Shown here piece after piece: positions 6,708 to 13,429 of a DNA stretch of 22,129 nucleotides (position 1 is its first letter; every line of letters starts with the position of its first letter). Source of the stretch: Candidatus Solincola tengchongensis (GTDB lineage: Bacteria; Actinomycetota; Geothermincolia; Geothermincolales; RBG-13-55-18); the NCBI GenBank assembly GCA_015711895.1, contig MU158579.1:4843-26971 (forward strand). The letters run 5' to 3'. The translations under genes and the position numbers were made by a program. Below the pieces are notes generated by a model. It did not search any database. It was given only the letters and a program-made list of their open reading frames with translations, and was not told the DNA's origin.

Positions 6708-7238
6708 TCAGGCCGACTCGGGGAGCTGCCCCCTCAACTCCTGGATGTCGGCGCGTATGGTCTGCTGGTAGAAGAGCCGTATCTCCACGGCGTCCTGTCG
6801 GACAACCTGCAGGAGTCGGCGCGCCTCGCGGAGGAGGGAGTAGAAGCTACCCTGCGCCTGCTCGGGGGAGAGGGCGGCGATCTTCTCCAGCTCCTCGATG
6901 AATGCCCGATAATCCCGGGCGAACTCCTCGAACATCCCCTCCCAGGTGGCCAGGTCCCGCTCCAGCTTGGAGACATCGTAGCCCTTGGCCTTCATCTTCT
7001 CCAGGAATTCCTCCACCGCGGCTTTTACCCGCTCGTACGTCTCTCTGTGCCTCTGCTGGTTGTTGTTGAAGCGGGTGATAATGAGCTCGATACGCTTCTG
7101 GACGAACTCCCAGCGCTCCTGCAGGCGTTCCTGCAGACGGCCCTCACCGCCGGACTGGCCCTCCTGGGCCAGAGCGGGCGCAATGGAGATGGTCAGCAAC
7201 AAGGCCACCATTCCCACCAGGATTGACGCCCTTTTCAT
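6708..7238 (-). CDS. Secreted coiled-coil protein, function unknown
   Basis: I choose the ATG at 7238 because AAGGAGGAGGG stands just upstream and the product then begins with a clean signal peptide (MKRASILVGMVALLLTISIAPALA, cleavage before QEGQ). The frame runs further upstream, but that part has poor composition. The mature 150 residues are almost entirely charged and helical, with heptad-like spacing (RLQERLQERWEFVQKRIELI...), suggesting a long coiled coil. No Cys or catalytic motif is seen. It leads a two-gene unit with the small lipoprotein. The product probably lies between membrane and wall and may bind a partner there. No family is recognised. Confidence 0.8.
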   Translation of the reverse strand: MKRASILVGMVALLLTISIAPALAQEGQSGGEGRLQERLQERWEFVQKRIELIITRFNNNQQRHRETYERVKAAVEEFLEKMKAKGYDVSKLERDLATWEGMFEEFARDYRAFIEELEKIAALSPEQAQGSFYSLLREARRLLQVVRQDAVEIRLFYQQTIRADIQELRGQLPESA

Positions 7239-7427
7239 CCCGCATCCCTCCTCCTTGTATCCTGTTCTCCGACTTTCTCCCGGCTTGTCTTTCGCCCGGC
7301 AAGGCCAGGAGGGAGTTCCATCGCCATCCCTGCGCATCTTCCGGCTCGCTTTTTCTTCCATCCGCTCCGAGCCTGGTCCCCGGCGCTCTTCCCTTTTTTA
7401 TTTTCGTGCCGCCATATTAAGAAAATG

Positions 7428-7442
7428 TTAAGCGGCCCTTAA
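7428..7442 (-). terminator. Weak terminator after the polyferredoxin gene
   Basis: On the minus strand TTAAG, five bases, CTTAA, followed by CATTTTCTT. The stem is short and AT-rich, so termination strength is uncertain. The rest of 7239-7472 shows no gene. Confidence 0.35.
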
Positions 7443-7472
7443 AGTTCCTTCCCCACTCACCTTCCGCCTCCC

Positions 7473-8306
7473 CTAAAGCGCGCGGAAACCCCCGGTTATT
7501 GCCCCGCGAGGACAGGCACGCCGGCATTCCAGGCATCTTATGCACTCCGCCGAATCGGGATTCTCGAAGATGTCGATATCCACCGGGCAGACCTTCCGGC
7601 ACTTCCCGCAGGTATCGCACTTTTCCCTGTCCACCCGCATGCGGTAGAGGCTGATGCGGTTGCAGGCGCCGAGCATGGCCCCCAGCGGGCAGACCGCCCG
7701 GCAGAAGGGCCGTCTTGAGAACATAAACCAGAGGAGGAAAGCGAGCAGGATGGCGATCTTCATCCAGAAAAACCAGCCCGTGGGAGGCAGCGGGTCGCGG
7801 GGAGGGACCGCCTTTAAGAACAGGCCCCCTTCCAGGGCACCCATGGGACAGAGGCGGGAAAACCAGCTCTCCGCAGTGAGCAGAGGCACGATCACCGCCA
7901 ATCCGAGCAGGAAAGCATATCTCCCCCATGCGGCCCGTCGCGGAAGGCGCAATTCAGGCACGGGAACCTTGTATAGCAGGTCCTGGAGGAAGCCGAAGGG
8001 GCATATCCACCCGCAGGGCATCCTTCCCACCACCACACCCACCAACCCCACCGATCCCAGGACGTAGAGCAAGGCTCCCAATCCCCGGGAAACATACCCC
8101 TTCACCTTCCCCGAGAGCAGGGAAAAGGAGTGCTGGAGGCTGCCGATAGGACAGGAGAACACGGTAAGAGGGCAGGCATAACAATTCAGGCCCGGAACGC
8201 ACAGGCCTTTCATGCCGCCCTGATAAATGGAGCGGGAGCCAAAATAGAGGAAATAGGGGTTGAGGGCCAGGAGCGCCGTCAGCTGGGTAATCCTTCTTCC
8301 GCGCAT
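7473..8306 (-). CDS. NapH-like membrane polyferredoxin (4Fe-4S)
   Basis: This 277-residue integral membrane iron-sulfur protein carries several Cys signatures. An N-terminal cluster lies at Cys36, Cys42, Cys45 and Cys52 (CVPGLNCYACP...CPIG). PCGWICPFG, CPMGALEG and CPLGAM are the CxxxCP motifs typical of the NapH/YccM/NosR family. Two classical [4Fe-4S] ferredoxin motifs lie at about 230-241 (CDTCGKCRKVCP) and 255-266 (CIRCLECRRACP). About four membrane helices are interspersed. Family members pass electrons between the quinone pool or cytoplasmic donors and extracytoplasmic redox enzymes. No terminal reductase is nearby, so the partner is unknown. It starts 15 bases after the stop of the CXXC mini-protein, so the two form an operon. 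Confidence 0.88.
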   Translation of the reverse strand: MRGRRITQLTALLALNPYFLYFGSRSIYQGGMKGLCVPGLNCYACPLTVFSCPIGSLQHSFSLLSGKVKGYVSRGLGALLYVLGSVGLVGVVVGRMPCGWICPFGFLQDLLYKVPVPELRLPRRAAWGRYAFLLGLAVIVPLLTAESWFSRLCPMGALEGGLFLKAVPPRDPLPPTGWFFWMKIAILLAFLLWFMFSRRPFCRAVCPLGAMLGACNRISLYRMRVDREKCDTCGKCRKVCPVDIDIFENPDSAECIRCLECRRACPRGAITGGFRAL

Positions 8307-8321
8307 CTCGCCTAAAGGGGT

Positions 8322-8480
8322 TCATATTAAGCCGATGCAGTCCAGGCATATGACCACCGCGTGGGCGTAAACCGTCCGCGGCCCCTCCCAGATTAGGGAT
8401 AGGCCGATGGCCACGGCGAATACGGCCAGGAGCCACCACGCACGCCTGATACTGCGGCTCTTCTTTCTCGCGTCCTTCAA
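8322..8480 (-). CDS. CD1871A-type CXXC mini-membrane protein
   Basis: I place the start at a TTG (8480) with GAGGAGGG at ideal spacing, giving 52 residues. A longer in-frame ATG at 8591 has no ribosome site. The product has a basic N-terminus (KDARKKSRSIRR), one membrane helix (WWLLAVFAVAIGLSLIW) and the C-terminal signature GPRTVYAHAVVICLDCIGLI. That pattern (a membrane helix, then a short helix ending in ICL(D/E)CIG) matches the CD1871A family of CXXC-containing proteins found in anaerobic bacteria. The CLDC pair could carry electrons, a metal or a disulfide. Position directly before the polyferredoxin gene supports a joint redox role. Function is unproven. Confidence 0.7.
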   Translation of the reverse strand: MKDARKKSRSIRRAWWLLAVFAVAIGLSLIWEGPRTVYAHAVVICLDCIGLI

Positions 8481-8865
8481 ATCGCCCTCCTCCTCGGGCC
8501 TTTTCCGCGAGCCCGATCCCCAGAAAACAGCTGGGCCGTCGTTTAAAGTGTTGCCCATTTGGCGGACCGTGTCGAGTCCCGTAATATCCATATGGTTCGG
8601 CGAGTAGTATCACGCCCTTCTCTATTGAATTTGCCGATATCAGATAGGGCGTTTTCTCGACTCGCTTCAAACACTGAGGCTCCTGCAAAGGGTACCGCAC
8701 CAGCGCCTACCGGAACGGTGGAGCATCGCGATCCGCCGCCGGCTTTATGATACTAAGCTCGCGCGGGCATCTTCCTTGGCCACGCTTGACCGGAAATCGG
8801 GACTCGCCTCCGGGCAACTTCCCCCGCATCGCCCGGATTCCCCGACCGGGCAGGCCGCAACGCGG
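8481..8865. other. Intergenic region with repeat copy 2
   Basis: Apart from the dispersed repeat at 8631-8661, I see no gene here. Frames crossing into tRNA-Ser are artefacts. The promoter of the mini-protein/polyferredoxin unit should lie here, but I find no convincing -35/-10 pair. Confidence 0.5.
8631..8661. repeat. Dispersed repeat, copy 2
   Basis: TTGCC, eight bases, then GATAGGGCG and TTTTCTCGAC, matching the order of blocks at 6238-6271. The left half of the stem has changed (GATATCA), so the hairpin of copy 1 is lost here. Confidence 0.5.
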
Positions 8866-8890
8866 AAAGGCCCCGGACGTCTCCGGGGCC
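8866..8890 (-). terminator. Terminator after tRNA-Ser
   Basis: On the minus strand GGCCCCGGA pairs perfectly with TCCGGGGCC over a 4-base loop and is followed by TTT. The stem is very stable although the T-tract is short. It lies 17 bases past the CCA end. Confidence 0.65.
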
Positions 8891-8907
8891 CATGTCACAT
8901 GTTTTCC

Positions 8908-9001
8908 TGGCGGAAGGGGAGGGATTCGAACCCTCGAGGCGGCTTTCGCCACCCACACGATTTCCAGTCGTGCTCCTTAGGCCAGACTCGGACACCCTTC
9001 C
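8908..9001 (-). tRNA. tRNA-Ser (anticodon GGA)
   Basis: A 94-base class II tRNA with encoded CCA. Acceptor GGAAGGG/CCCTTCC, anticodon stem CACGA/TCGTG around CTGGAAA (anticodon GGA, reads UCC/UCU), a long variable arm with the stem GGCG AAAG CCGCC region, and a normal TTCGAAT T-loop. Confidence 0.96.
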
Positions 9002-9015
9002 AGCGTCGTCCCGCT

Positions 9016-9038
9016 CCGCCTCGGCGTCCTCGAGGCGG
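9016..9038 (-). other. Hairpin in the tRNA-Ser leader
   Basis: On the minus strand CCGCCTCG and CGAGGCGG form an 8-bp stem with a 7-base loop. It lies between the promoter at 9047-9075 and the mature tRNA, and may affect 5' processing. Confidence 0.5.
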
Positions 9039-9046
9039 CAGAATCT

Positions 9047-9075
9047 ATTATAGATATGAGCACTACGGCTTTCCA
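9047..9075 (-). promoter_or_regulatory. Promoter for tRNA-Ser
   Basis: On the minus strand TGGAAA (9075-9070), 17 bases, perfect TATAAT (9052-9047). The predicted start is about 40 bases before the tRNA. Confidence 0.55.
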
Positions 9076-9151
9076 GCTAAACTCGAGTTCTCGGTTTTTC
9101 GGCTTCGGGCACCTCTCGCCATCTCCCGGAAAAGGGCCCGAGGCGCGCGGC

Positions 9152-9682
9152 TCAATCTCGTCCCGTCCCCCTGGAGTCCTCCCTGGATCTCTCTTTCTCG
9201 ATGAGCTCCGCGACCCGGCGCGCCGCGCGCCCTACCACCTCCGAGCAGTGCTCCACCATCCCCGACCGAAAAGCCTCCTGGAGCTCCCGGGGGTCATACA
9301 TGTTGTATGTGCGGCCCATGAGCCTTTTCTGGATGTCGTAACATCGCGAGCTCCCCCAGGTCTCCACGAAATGATCGTGGAGTTCCTTGCACAGGAGGTA
9401 GGAACGCATGGGTTTCATCATGTCCCGGTGGTCCTTGCGTTCCCTCCCGAAGAGCAGGCCCAGGACCATGCAGCCGCCGGTGAGGGCCCCGCAAGAGCCG
9501 TCCCCGGTCAAGCCTATGCCGTCCGCAAGGCCGCTTGCCGCTTTGAAAACACCTTCCTCCTCGATGCCCAGGGCATCCAACAGGCCGGCGACCACAGACT
9601 GCGCACATCCGGTGCAGGTAGCCTCGTATTCCTTGGCCAATTGGTATGCCTCCTCGGCAAGGGATACCTTCTTATCTTCCAA
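9152..9682 (-). CDS. C_GCAxxG_C_C family redox protein
   Basis: I choose a TTG start at 9682 because AAGGAGGAGGG stands directly upstream; the longer frame from 9739 has no ribosome site. The 176-residue product carries the family signature: Cys23-x-Gly-Cys26-Ala (CTGCAQS), then a Gly, Cys64 (GDGSCGALTGG) and Cys71. Two more Cys lie in the C-terminal half (LLCKEL and SSRCYDI). This family occurs widely in anaerobes and is thought to bind a metal or cluster through the conserved Cys; no general reaction is established. It is predicted to be cytoplasmic, with no signal peptide. It stands alone between tRNA-Ser and the divergent ROK kinase. Confidence 0.85.
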   Translation of the reverse strand: MEDKKVSLAEEAYQLAKEYEATCTGCAQSVVAGLLDALGIEEEGVFKAASGLADGIGLTGDGSCGALTGGCMVLGLLFGRERKDHRDMMKPMRSYLLCKELHDHFVETWGSSRCYDIQKRLMGRTYNMYDPRELQEAFRSGMVEHCSEVVGRAARRVAELIEKERSREDSRGTGRD

Positions 9683-10008
9683 GCCCTCCTCCTTCCTCTC
9701 ACGCACGAACGGAAACACGTACGCCTCGAAACAGACCAAGCGCGGGATCTATCCGCCCCGGCGCGGACATGAACATTGTAACCCTTCCTCGCGACGGAAG
9801 GGGCAGCATTTAAGGAACGCGAGCCGGCCTCTGTCGCGTCCTTTCGCGCCTCCGCGCATCGTCCGATGCCGTGCTGCCCGACGGCGGCAGCATGATCGTT
9901 CCGGATTTGTTATCCTGACCGCGGGATGTTATAAAGTGATTGTCCCCTCGCGACGAGGACGCCGGCGGAAACTCGATGGTTTTACTGGAAAAAGATGGGA
10001 GGTAAGCC
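9683..10008. other. Divergent intergenic region with two hairpins
   Basis: This region contains the ROK promoter (9907-9935) and two perfect 7-bp stems: CCCTTCC/GGAAGGG (9782-9788, 9796-9802) and TGCTGCC/GGCAGCA (9872-9878, 9886-9892). The first lies in the upstream region of the C_GCAxxG_C_C gene and the second just before the ROK promoter. No gene is seen. Confidence 0.5.
9907..9935 (+). promoter_or_regulatory. Promoter for the ROK kinase
   Basis: TTGTTA (9907-9912), 17 bases, TATAAA (9930-9935). The predicted start near 9942 leaves a leader of about 67 bases before the TTG start at 10009. Confidence 0.65.
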
Positions 10009-10959
10009 TTGGCGGTTCTGGGCATCGACCTCGGCGGGACCAAGACGGCGGGAATCCTATACCATCATGGAGATATAATCGAGCGATACCGGAGCAACAC
10101 GGACATCTCCTCTTCGGAGACGGTCATCGAGGGGATAAAGGCCACTTGTTCCCGGCTCCTGGAGGCCGCCCGCTCCAGGGGGATCACTGTGGAATCCATC
10201 GGATTGGGCATCGCCGGGTTCATAGACTTCGAGCGCGGCGTCGTGACCGACGCCCCCCACCACCCGCTGCACGAAGCCCCCGTGCGCGATATACTCCAAA
10301 GCGCCTTCGATCTTCCGGTCATCGTGGATAACGACGCCAACGTTGCTGCTCTGGCCGAGGCCAGGCTGGGGGCCGGAAAGGGTTCGCGCTACCTGGTACA
10401 CCTCACGCTAGGAACGGGCATCGGCGGAGGCATAGTCATCGACGGCGAGGTATACCGCGGGGCCCAGGGCGCCGCAGCCGAGCTGGGACACATGATAATC
10501 GACGAGAACGGGCCGATTTGCAACTGCGGGTCTCGTGGCTGCCTGGAGGCGCTGGCTTCCGGAGTGGCCATTTACAAGCGGGTGGAGGAGCTCTCCTGGA
10601 CCAAGAAGCGCTCTCCTATGCTGGACGAATTCCGAAGCGACCCCTTGTCCTTCCGGGCCGAGGCCGTGGAGCGCCACGCTGCGGCGGGAGACGAGTACGC
10701 CCTGGACATCCTCCGGAACGCGGGGAAACACCTCGGGGTGGGGATAACCTCCATCATCAACATCTTCAACCCGGACGCGGTGACCCTGAGCGGCGGCCTC
10801 CTGGGCTGCTTCCGCTTCATGGAGGAGGAGATGCGCCTGACCGTGGACGGCATGGCCATCCCCATAAGCCGCAGGCATGCCCGGATCCTGACCAGCACCC
10901 TCGGCGAAGACGGTGGGACCCTGGGCGCGGCCCTCCTGGCATCCTTGCTGCCCGCCTGA
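10009..10959 (+). CDS. ROK family sugar kinase (glucokinase-like)
   Basis: This 316-residue protein shows all ROK landmarks. The N-terminal phosphate loop is GIDLGGTK (residues 5-12). The catalytic Asp109 lies in VDNDAN. The second phosphate motif is LTLGTGIGGGIVIDG (132-146). The ROK zinc site is His161, Cys171, Cys173 and Cys178 (H-x9-CxCxxxxC). The full zinc set and the absence of an N-terminal helix-turn-helix argue for an ATP-dependent hexokinase or glucokinase rather than a repressor. Sugar specificity (glucose, mannose or N-acetyl sugars) cannot be told from sequence alone. Start is TTG at 10009 with GGGAGGT upstream. It appears monocistronic with its own promoter. Confidence 0.92.
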   Translation: MAVLGIDLGGTKTAGILYHHGDIIERYRSNTDISSSETVIEGIKATCSRLLEAARSRGITVESIGLGIAGFIDFERGVVTDAPHHPLHEAPVRDILQSAFDLPVIVDNDANVAALAEARLGAGKGSRYLVHLTLGTGIGGGIVIDGEVYRGAQGAAAELGHMIIDENGPICNCGSRGCLEALASGVAIYKRVEELSWTKKRSPMLDEFRSDPLSFRAEAVERHAAAGDEYALDILRNAGKHLGVGITSIINIFNPDAVTLSGGLLGCFRFMEEEMRLTVDGMAIPISRRHARILTSTLGEDGGTLGAALLASLLPA

Positions 10960-11218
10960 GCCCGCGCGGCCAGCCGGCAGCAGACCCCTTCGTGCCCGGC
11001 TCGTGGCTTTCACACAAGCAAAGCCCCTTTCCGTGGCCTCGAGGGCAACGGGGTCTCGTGCCGGCTACGGGCATCGTGTAACGAAGTCGGACTCGCGGCG
11101 GAGGCGGGCCTGGCCCTGAGGCCGTCTTCCATCGGCACGTCGTGACGGGGTCCGGGTTTTAAGCAATGTGGGCAGGAGGCGGTATAAGCTGCGAGCCGGA
11201 CACGATAAGAGTTCCCCC
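10960..11218. other. Convergent intergenic region
   Basis: It lies between the ROK gene and the permease pair. It is GC-rich, and I see no gene, no clear terminator and no obvious repeat. Confidence 0.4.
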
Positions 11219-11854
11219 CTAATCTCCCCTTCCACACTCCATCCCGCCGTCCGATACATCAACGCCCTCCGCTTTTACCGCCCTGCCCGAACGGTAGAGG
11301 GCCTCCCCCGCAAGGCCCATGGGTATGACCAGGGCCACGGTCAGGCCCAGCCTGAGGAAGGTGAACTTCCACCCCAGAAACTGCAGTTCCATGAGCTCCA
11401 GAGGCAGCTTTATACAGGCCCAGGCGGAGAGAAAGACCATTACGTTGGCCACCCGCGCTCCCTTCTTGAGAAGCATCGCCGCCAGGGGAAAGGCCACGTA
11501 GAGCGGGCCCGTGGGGAGGGTGCCCAGCAAGATGGAGACGAGGAGTCCGGGCAACCCCGATTCCTCGCCGAGATATCTCACCACTGTCTCGCGCTTCACC
11601 CACACGGCGAAGAGCCCCATGAGGATCATGACCGCCGGCAGGATAAAGACCATCTCCTGGAAATACTCCCAGGATATGCGCAGCGCCCGGGATCCCCTGT
11701 CCCTGTAGAGCAGGGAGAGGACCGTGAAGGCGGCGATGGACGACGCCAGGAACACCAGATCCCACCTTACCCGTTTCCGCCACGAAACCTCTGCGGGTCC
11801 CGGCCTCCTCGATCTTCCCCGTTTCTTTTCCATCTTCCTCACCCCGGCCGGCAT
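11219..11854 (-). CDS. ArsP-like permease half, second gene
   Basis: This 211-residue membrane protein has a basic N-terminus, about five helices and a short hydrophilic tail. Its core (RYLGEESGLPGLLVSILLGTLPTGPLYVAFPLAAMLLKKGARV in segments) is typical of the PF03773-type permease family that includes ArsP. Members move small organic or metal(loid) species, but the substrate here is unknown. The region GLLVSILLG...AFPLA..LL.KGA aligns well with the same region of the upstream gene product, so the two are paralogous halves. A single Cys lies in SAWACIKLPLE. It starts 12 bases after the stop of the first half. The ATG at 11833 is an alternative start; neither has an ideal ribosome site. Confidence 0.8.
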   Translation of the reverse strand: MPAGVRKMEKKRGRSRRPGPAEVSWRKRVRWDLVFLASSIAAFTVLSLLYRDRGSRALRISWEYFQEMVFILPAVMILMGLFAVWVKRETVVRYLGEESGLPGLLVSILLGTLPTGPLYVAFPLAAMLLKKGARVANVMVFLSAWACIKLPLELMELQFLGWKFTFLRLGLTVALVIPMGLAGEALYRSGRAVKAEGVDVSDGGMECGRGD

Positions 11855-11866
11855 CTCCCGGTAACG

Positions 11867-12349
11867 CTAGAGGATGAGCCCCATGATCAGGGCTATGGCC
11901 AAGGCCACCAGAAAGCTCAGGCCGTTGCGCAAGAGGGCGAAACGCCTGTCGAGTTCCCTTATCTCCAGAGGAAGGAAGACGAAGCCGATCATGGTCAGGG
12001 TGGTGATGAAGGCGGCCATGGACATCAACCCGGCCCCCATGTCCAGGAGGGACTTGGCCAGCGGGAAGGCGATGAGGGCGGGGATGAAGAGTACCGATCC
12101 CAGCGCGGCGGCGATGAGCAAGCCCAGCGCGCCCTTCTCGCTCCCTATGGTGGAAGCTACCCATTTAGCGGGAATGAACCCGACGATCAGGCCTATCACG
12201 GCTATGACGGCCAGGACGCTCGGGCCCATGCGCTTTACCGCGTTCAAGGCTATACGCAGCGCAGATGCAGTCTTCTCGCGGTCCTTGAGCAGGGAGGCCA
12301 GCAGGCAGGCCCCCACCAGGGAATCTATCACGATCGCCGTAAGAGACAT
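11867..12349 (-). CDS. ArsP-like permease half, first gene
   Basis: I start at the ATG at 12349 because GGAGGT lies seven bases before it; a GTG at 12364 overlaps that ribosome site. The 160-residue product has about four to five membrane helices. Its core, GFIPAKWVASTIGSEKGALG followed by GSVLFIPALIAFPLAKSLLDMGA, matches the PF03773-type permease family. Full-length members of about 300-350 residues hold two such units; here each unit is its own gene. The pair probably forms a heterodimer. Transcription comes from the promoter at 12466-12494, which carries an inverted repeat and is likely regulated, perhaps by a metal or redox sensor located elsewhere. Confidence 0.8.
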   Translation of the reverse strand: MSLTAIVIDSLVGACLLASLLKDREKTASALRIALNAVKRMGPSVLAVIAVIGLIVGFIPAKWVASTIGSEKGALGLLIAAALGSVLFIPALIAFPLAKSLLDMGAGLMSMAAFITTLTMIGFVFLPLEIRELDRRFALLRNGLSFLVALAIALIMGLIL

Positions 12350-12461
12350 CCGGAACACCTCCACGCGGACGGCGCAAAAAGCCTTTCCTACCCGCTGAAA
12401 CCTCCCTCACGGGAAATCCTCCGGCGCGGTCGGGATTTCCTTATTCACATGTATATCACAT

Positions 12462-12482
12462 CTATATGTTATTAGCATATAG
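12462..12482. promoter_or_regulatory. Inverted-repeat operator over the permease promoter
   Basis: CTATATG (12462-12468) and CATATAG (12476-12482) form a perfect 7-bp inverted repeat with a 7-base centre. It overlaps the -10 and the spacer, where a bound dimer would block polymerase. ArsR/SmtB-type repressors use AT-rich sites of this sort, but the regulator is not in the window. Confidence 0.55.
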
Positions 12483-12494
12483 TCTTTATGTCAA
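12466..12494 (-). promoter_or_regulatory. Promoter of the permease pair
   Basis: On the minus strand a perfect TTGACA (12494-12489), 17 bases, TAACAT (12471-12466), in a strongly AT-rich island about 115 bases before the ATG. Confidence 0.65.
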
Positions 12495-12614
12495 CATCTT
12501 TTTCCGGCCCCCGCAGGTTGACGGGCATCAACCTCCATATGCTGCACGGAGCATTCATAATGCCCCCTCATAGCGTATTCATTCATAGAAAAGCGACAGA
12601 AGGCGGGCGGATGG

Positions 12615-12630
12615 GGTGCCAGCTGGCACC
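12615..12630. promoter_or_regulatory. Perfect 16-bp palindrome upstream of the SHOCT gene
   Basis: GGTGCCAGCTGGCACC is its own reverse complement. It lies 54 bases before the SHOCT start, so it may be an operator or a leader hairpin. Confidence 0.45.
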
Positions 12631-12684
12631 TTGGAGGCCGCTCTGCACGACTAGACATGGCACGAAAGGAGGTCGTGAGGACAC

Positions 12685-12951
12685 ATGGGTCTTTTGGCGG
12701 AATGCTGGGAAGGGTTCGCCCACTGGGGCACAGGAGGTTGGATCTGGATGGGAATAATGATGGTCGCCGGATTGGTCCTGTTGGCGGTTTTAATCTATGC
12801 CGCTTTCCGGGGCCTGTCCCACTACACTGCCGTTACCGGTCCGGGCGGAGCGGTCCGCGAAACGCCGCTGGACATCGCCCGCAGAAGGTACGCGGCCGGC
12901 GAGATCTCGCCTGAGGAGTTCGAGCGTCTTAAGGCCGATTTGGGCGGATAA
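12685..12951 (+). CDS. SHOCT-domain small membrane protein
   Basis: This 88-residue protein has one membrane helix (about residues 19-42, WIWMGIMMVAGLVLLAVLIYAA). A C-terminal SHOCT motif follows: PLDIARRRYAAGEISPEEFERLKADL. SHOCT is a short helical domain (bilobal hairpin) often found at the ends of membrane proteins and thought to mediate oligomerisation. This small helix-plus-SHOCT form is very common in bacteria and often lies near metal or copper genes, but no function is established. The ATG follows GAGGA five bases upstream, with a further AGGAGGT 11 bases away. The gene converges on the DUF1667 gene across a tandem repeat. Confidence 0.85.
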   Translation: MGLLAECWEGFAHWGTGGWIWMGIMMVAGLVLLAVLIYAAFRGLSHYTAVTGPGGAVRETPLDIARRRYAAGEISPEEFERLKADLGG

Positions 12952-12955
12952 GAGT

Positions 12956-12971
12956 GCGCGGATGCGCGGAT
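12956..12971. repeat. 8-bp tandem duplication
   Basis: GCGCGGAT occurs twice back to back just after the SHOCT stop codon. Confidence 0.7.
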
Positions 12972-12981
12972 GAGGACAGGG

Positions 12982-13023
12982 GCTGAGTCGTGCGCCGGAA
13001 GTGCTGAGTCGTGCGCCGGAAGT
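12982..13023. repeat. 21-bp perfect tandem duplication
   Basis: Two identical 21-base units, each starting GCTGAGTCGTGCGCC, occupy 12982-13002 and 13003-13023. GGGCTGAGTCG at 12980-12990 is also the reverse complement of CGACTCAGCCC at 13036-13046, so the block forms an 11-bp stem that overlaps the stop of the DUF1667 gene. It may act as a terminator between the convergent genes. Confidence 0.85.
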
Positions 13024-13039
13024 AGAGCCTCGCCGCGAC

Positions 13040-13429
13040 TCAGCCCTCCTCGTCGGCTCGGCTCCGGGGATCCAGACGCCTCGCGGCAATGATGTCAGCG
13101 CCTGTGCCAAGAAGGTCACGGTAGATTACCTGGCCGTCCCGTACCGGCGCATCGACCTCCACGTCGGCCAGGGCTTTCACGGCTTCCCTGACCAGGGCTT
13201 CCGGCATGGGCCGGGTGGAGACCACCGGAAGCTGTGGGATGACGCCGTTCCGCACCCTGACCGTGGTGGTCACCGTCCGGCGGGGATCCCTGAACTCCTC
13301 CTCCGCATAGCGCCTCCCGACCTCGCACTCATGCCCGGTGACCTCCAGGACCTCTCCGTCCTCCTCCGTCAGCTCCAGCGCGCAGCTGAGCGGGCAGTTT
13401 ATGCAGGTGAAGGCGTGCTTTCTCCTCAT
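13040..13429 (-). CDS. DUF1667 Cys-rich protein of the anaerobic glycerol-3-P cluster
   Basis: This 129-residue protein has the DUF1667 signature: CINCPLSCALEL (CxxCPxxC, residues 9-15) followed by GHECEVGRRYAEEE, then VRNGVIPQLPVVSTRPMPEAL. Members are encoded next to GlpA-like glycerol-3-phosphate dehydrogenases and a partner FAD oxidoreductase in many anaerobes. The conserved Cys probably hold an iron-sulfur cluster or zinc and may relay electrons. It overlaps the oxidoreductase gene by four bases (ATGA), so the two are translationally coupled. It is cytoplasmic, with no signal peptide. It corresponds in context to the third dehydrogenase subunit, though it shares no obvious similarity with E. 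coli GlpC. Confidence 0.88.
   Translation of the reverse strand: MRRKHAFTCINCPLSCALELTEEDGEVLEVTGHECEVGRRYAEEEFRDPRRTVTTTVRVRNGVIPQLPVVSTRPMPEALVREAVKALADVEVDAPVRDGQVIYRDLLGTGADIIAARRLDPRSRADEEG

Larger units (their letters stand above)
12350..12684. other. Divergent regulatory region
   Basis: It holds the permease promoter and operator, GGTTGA/TCAACC at about 12517-12534, and a 16-bp palindrome at 12615-12630. No gene is seen. Confidence 0.5.

Noticed and set aside
8707..9204. Several short frames across 8707-9204
   Set aside because: They are translations through tRNA-Ser and its flanks.
11168..12475. 435-codon plus-strand open frame
   Set aside because: Low-complexity His/Gln/Gly/Glu-rich translation antisense to the two permease genes; no ribosome site or domain.
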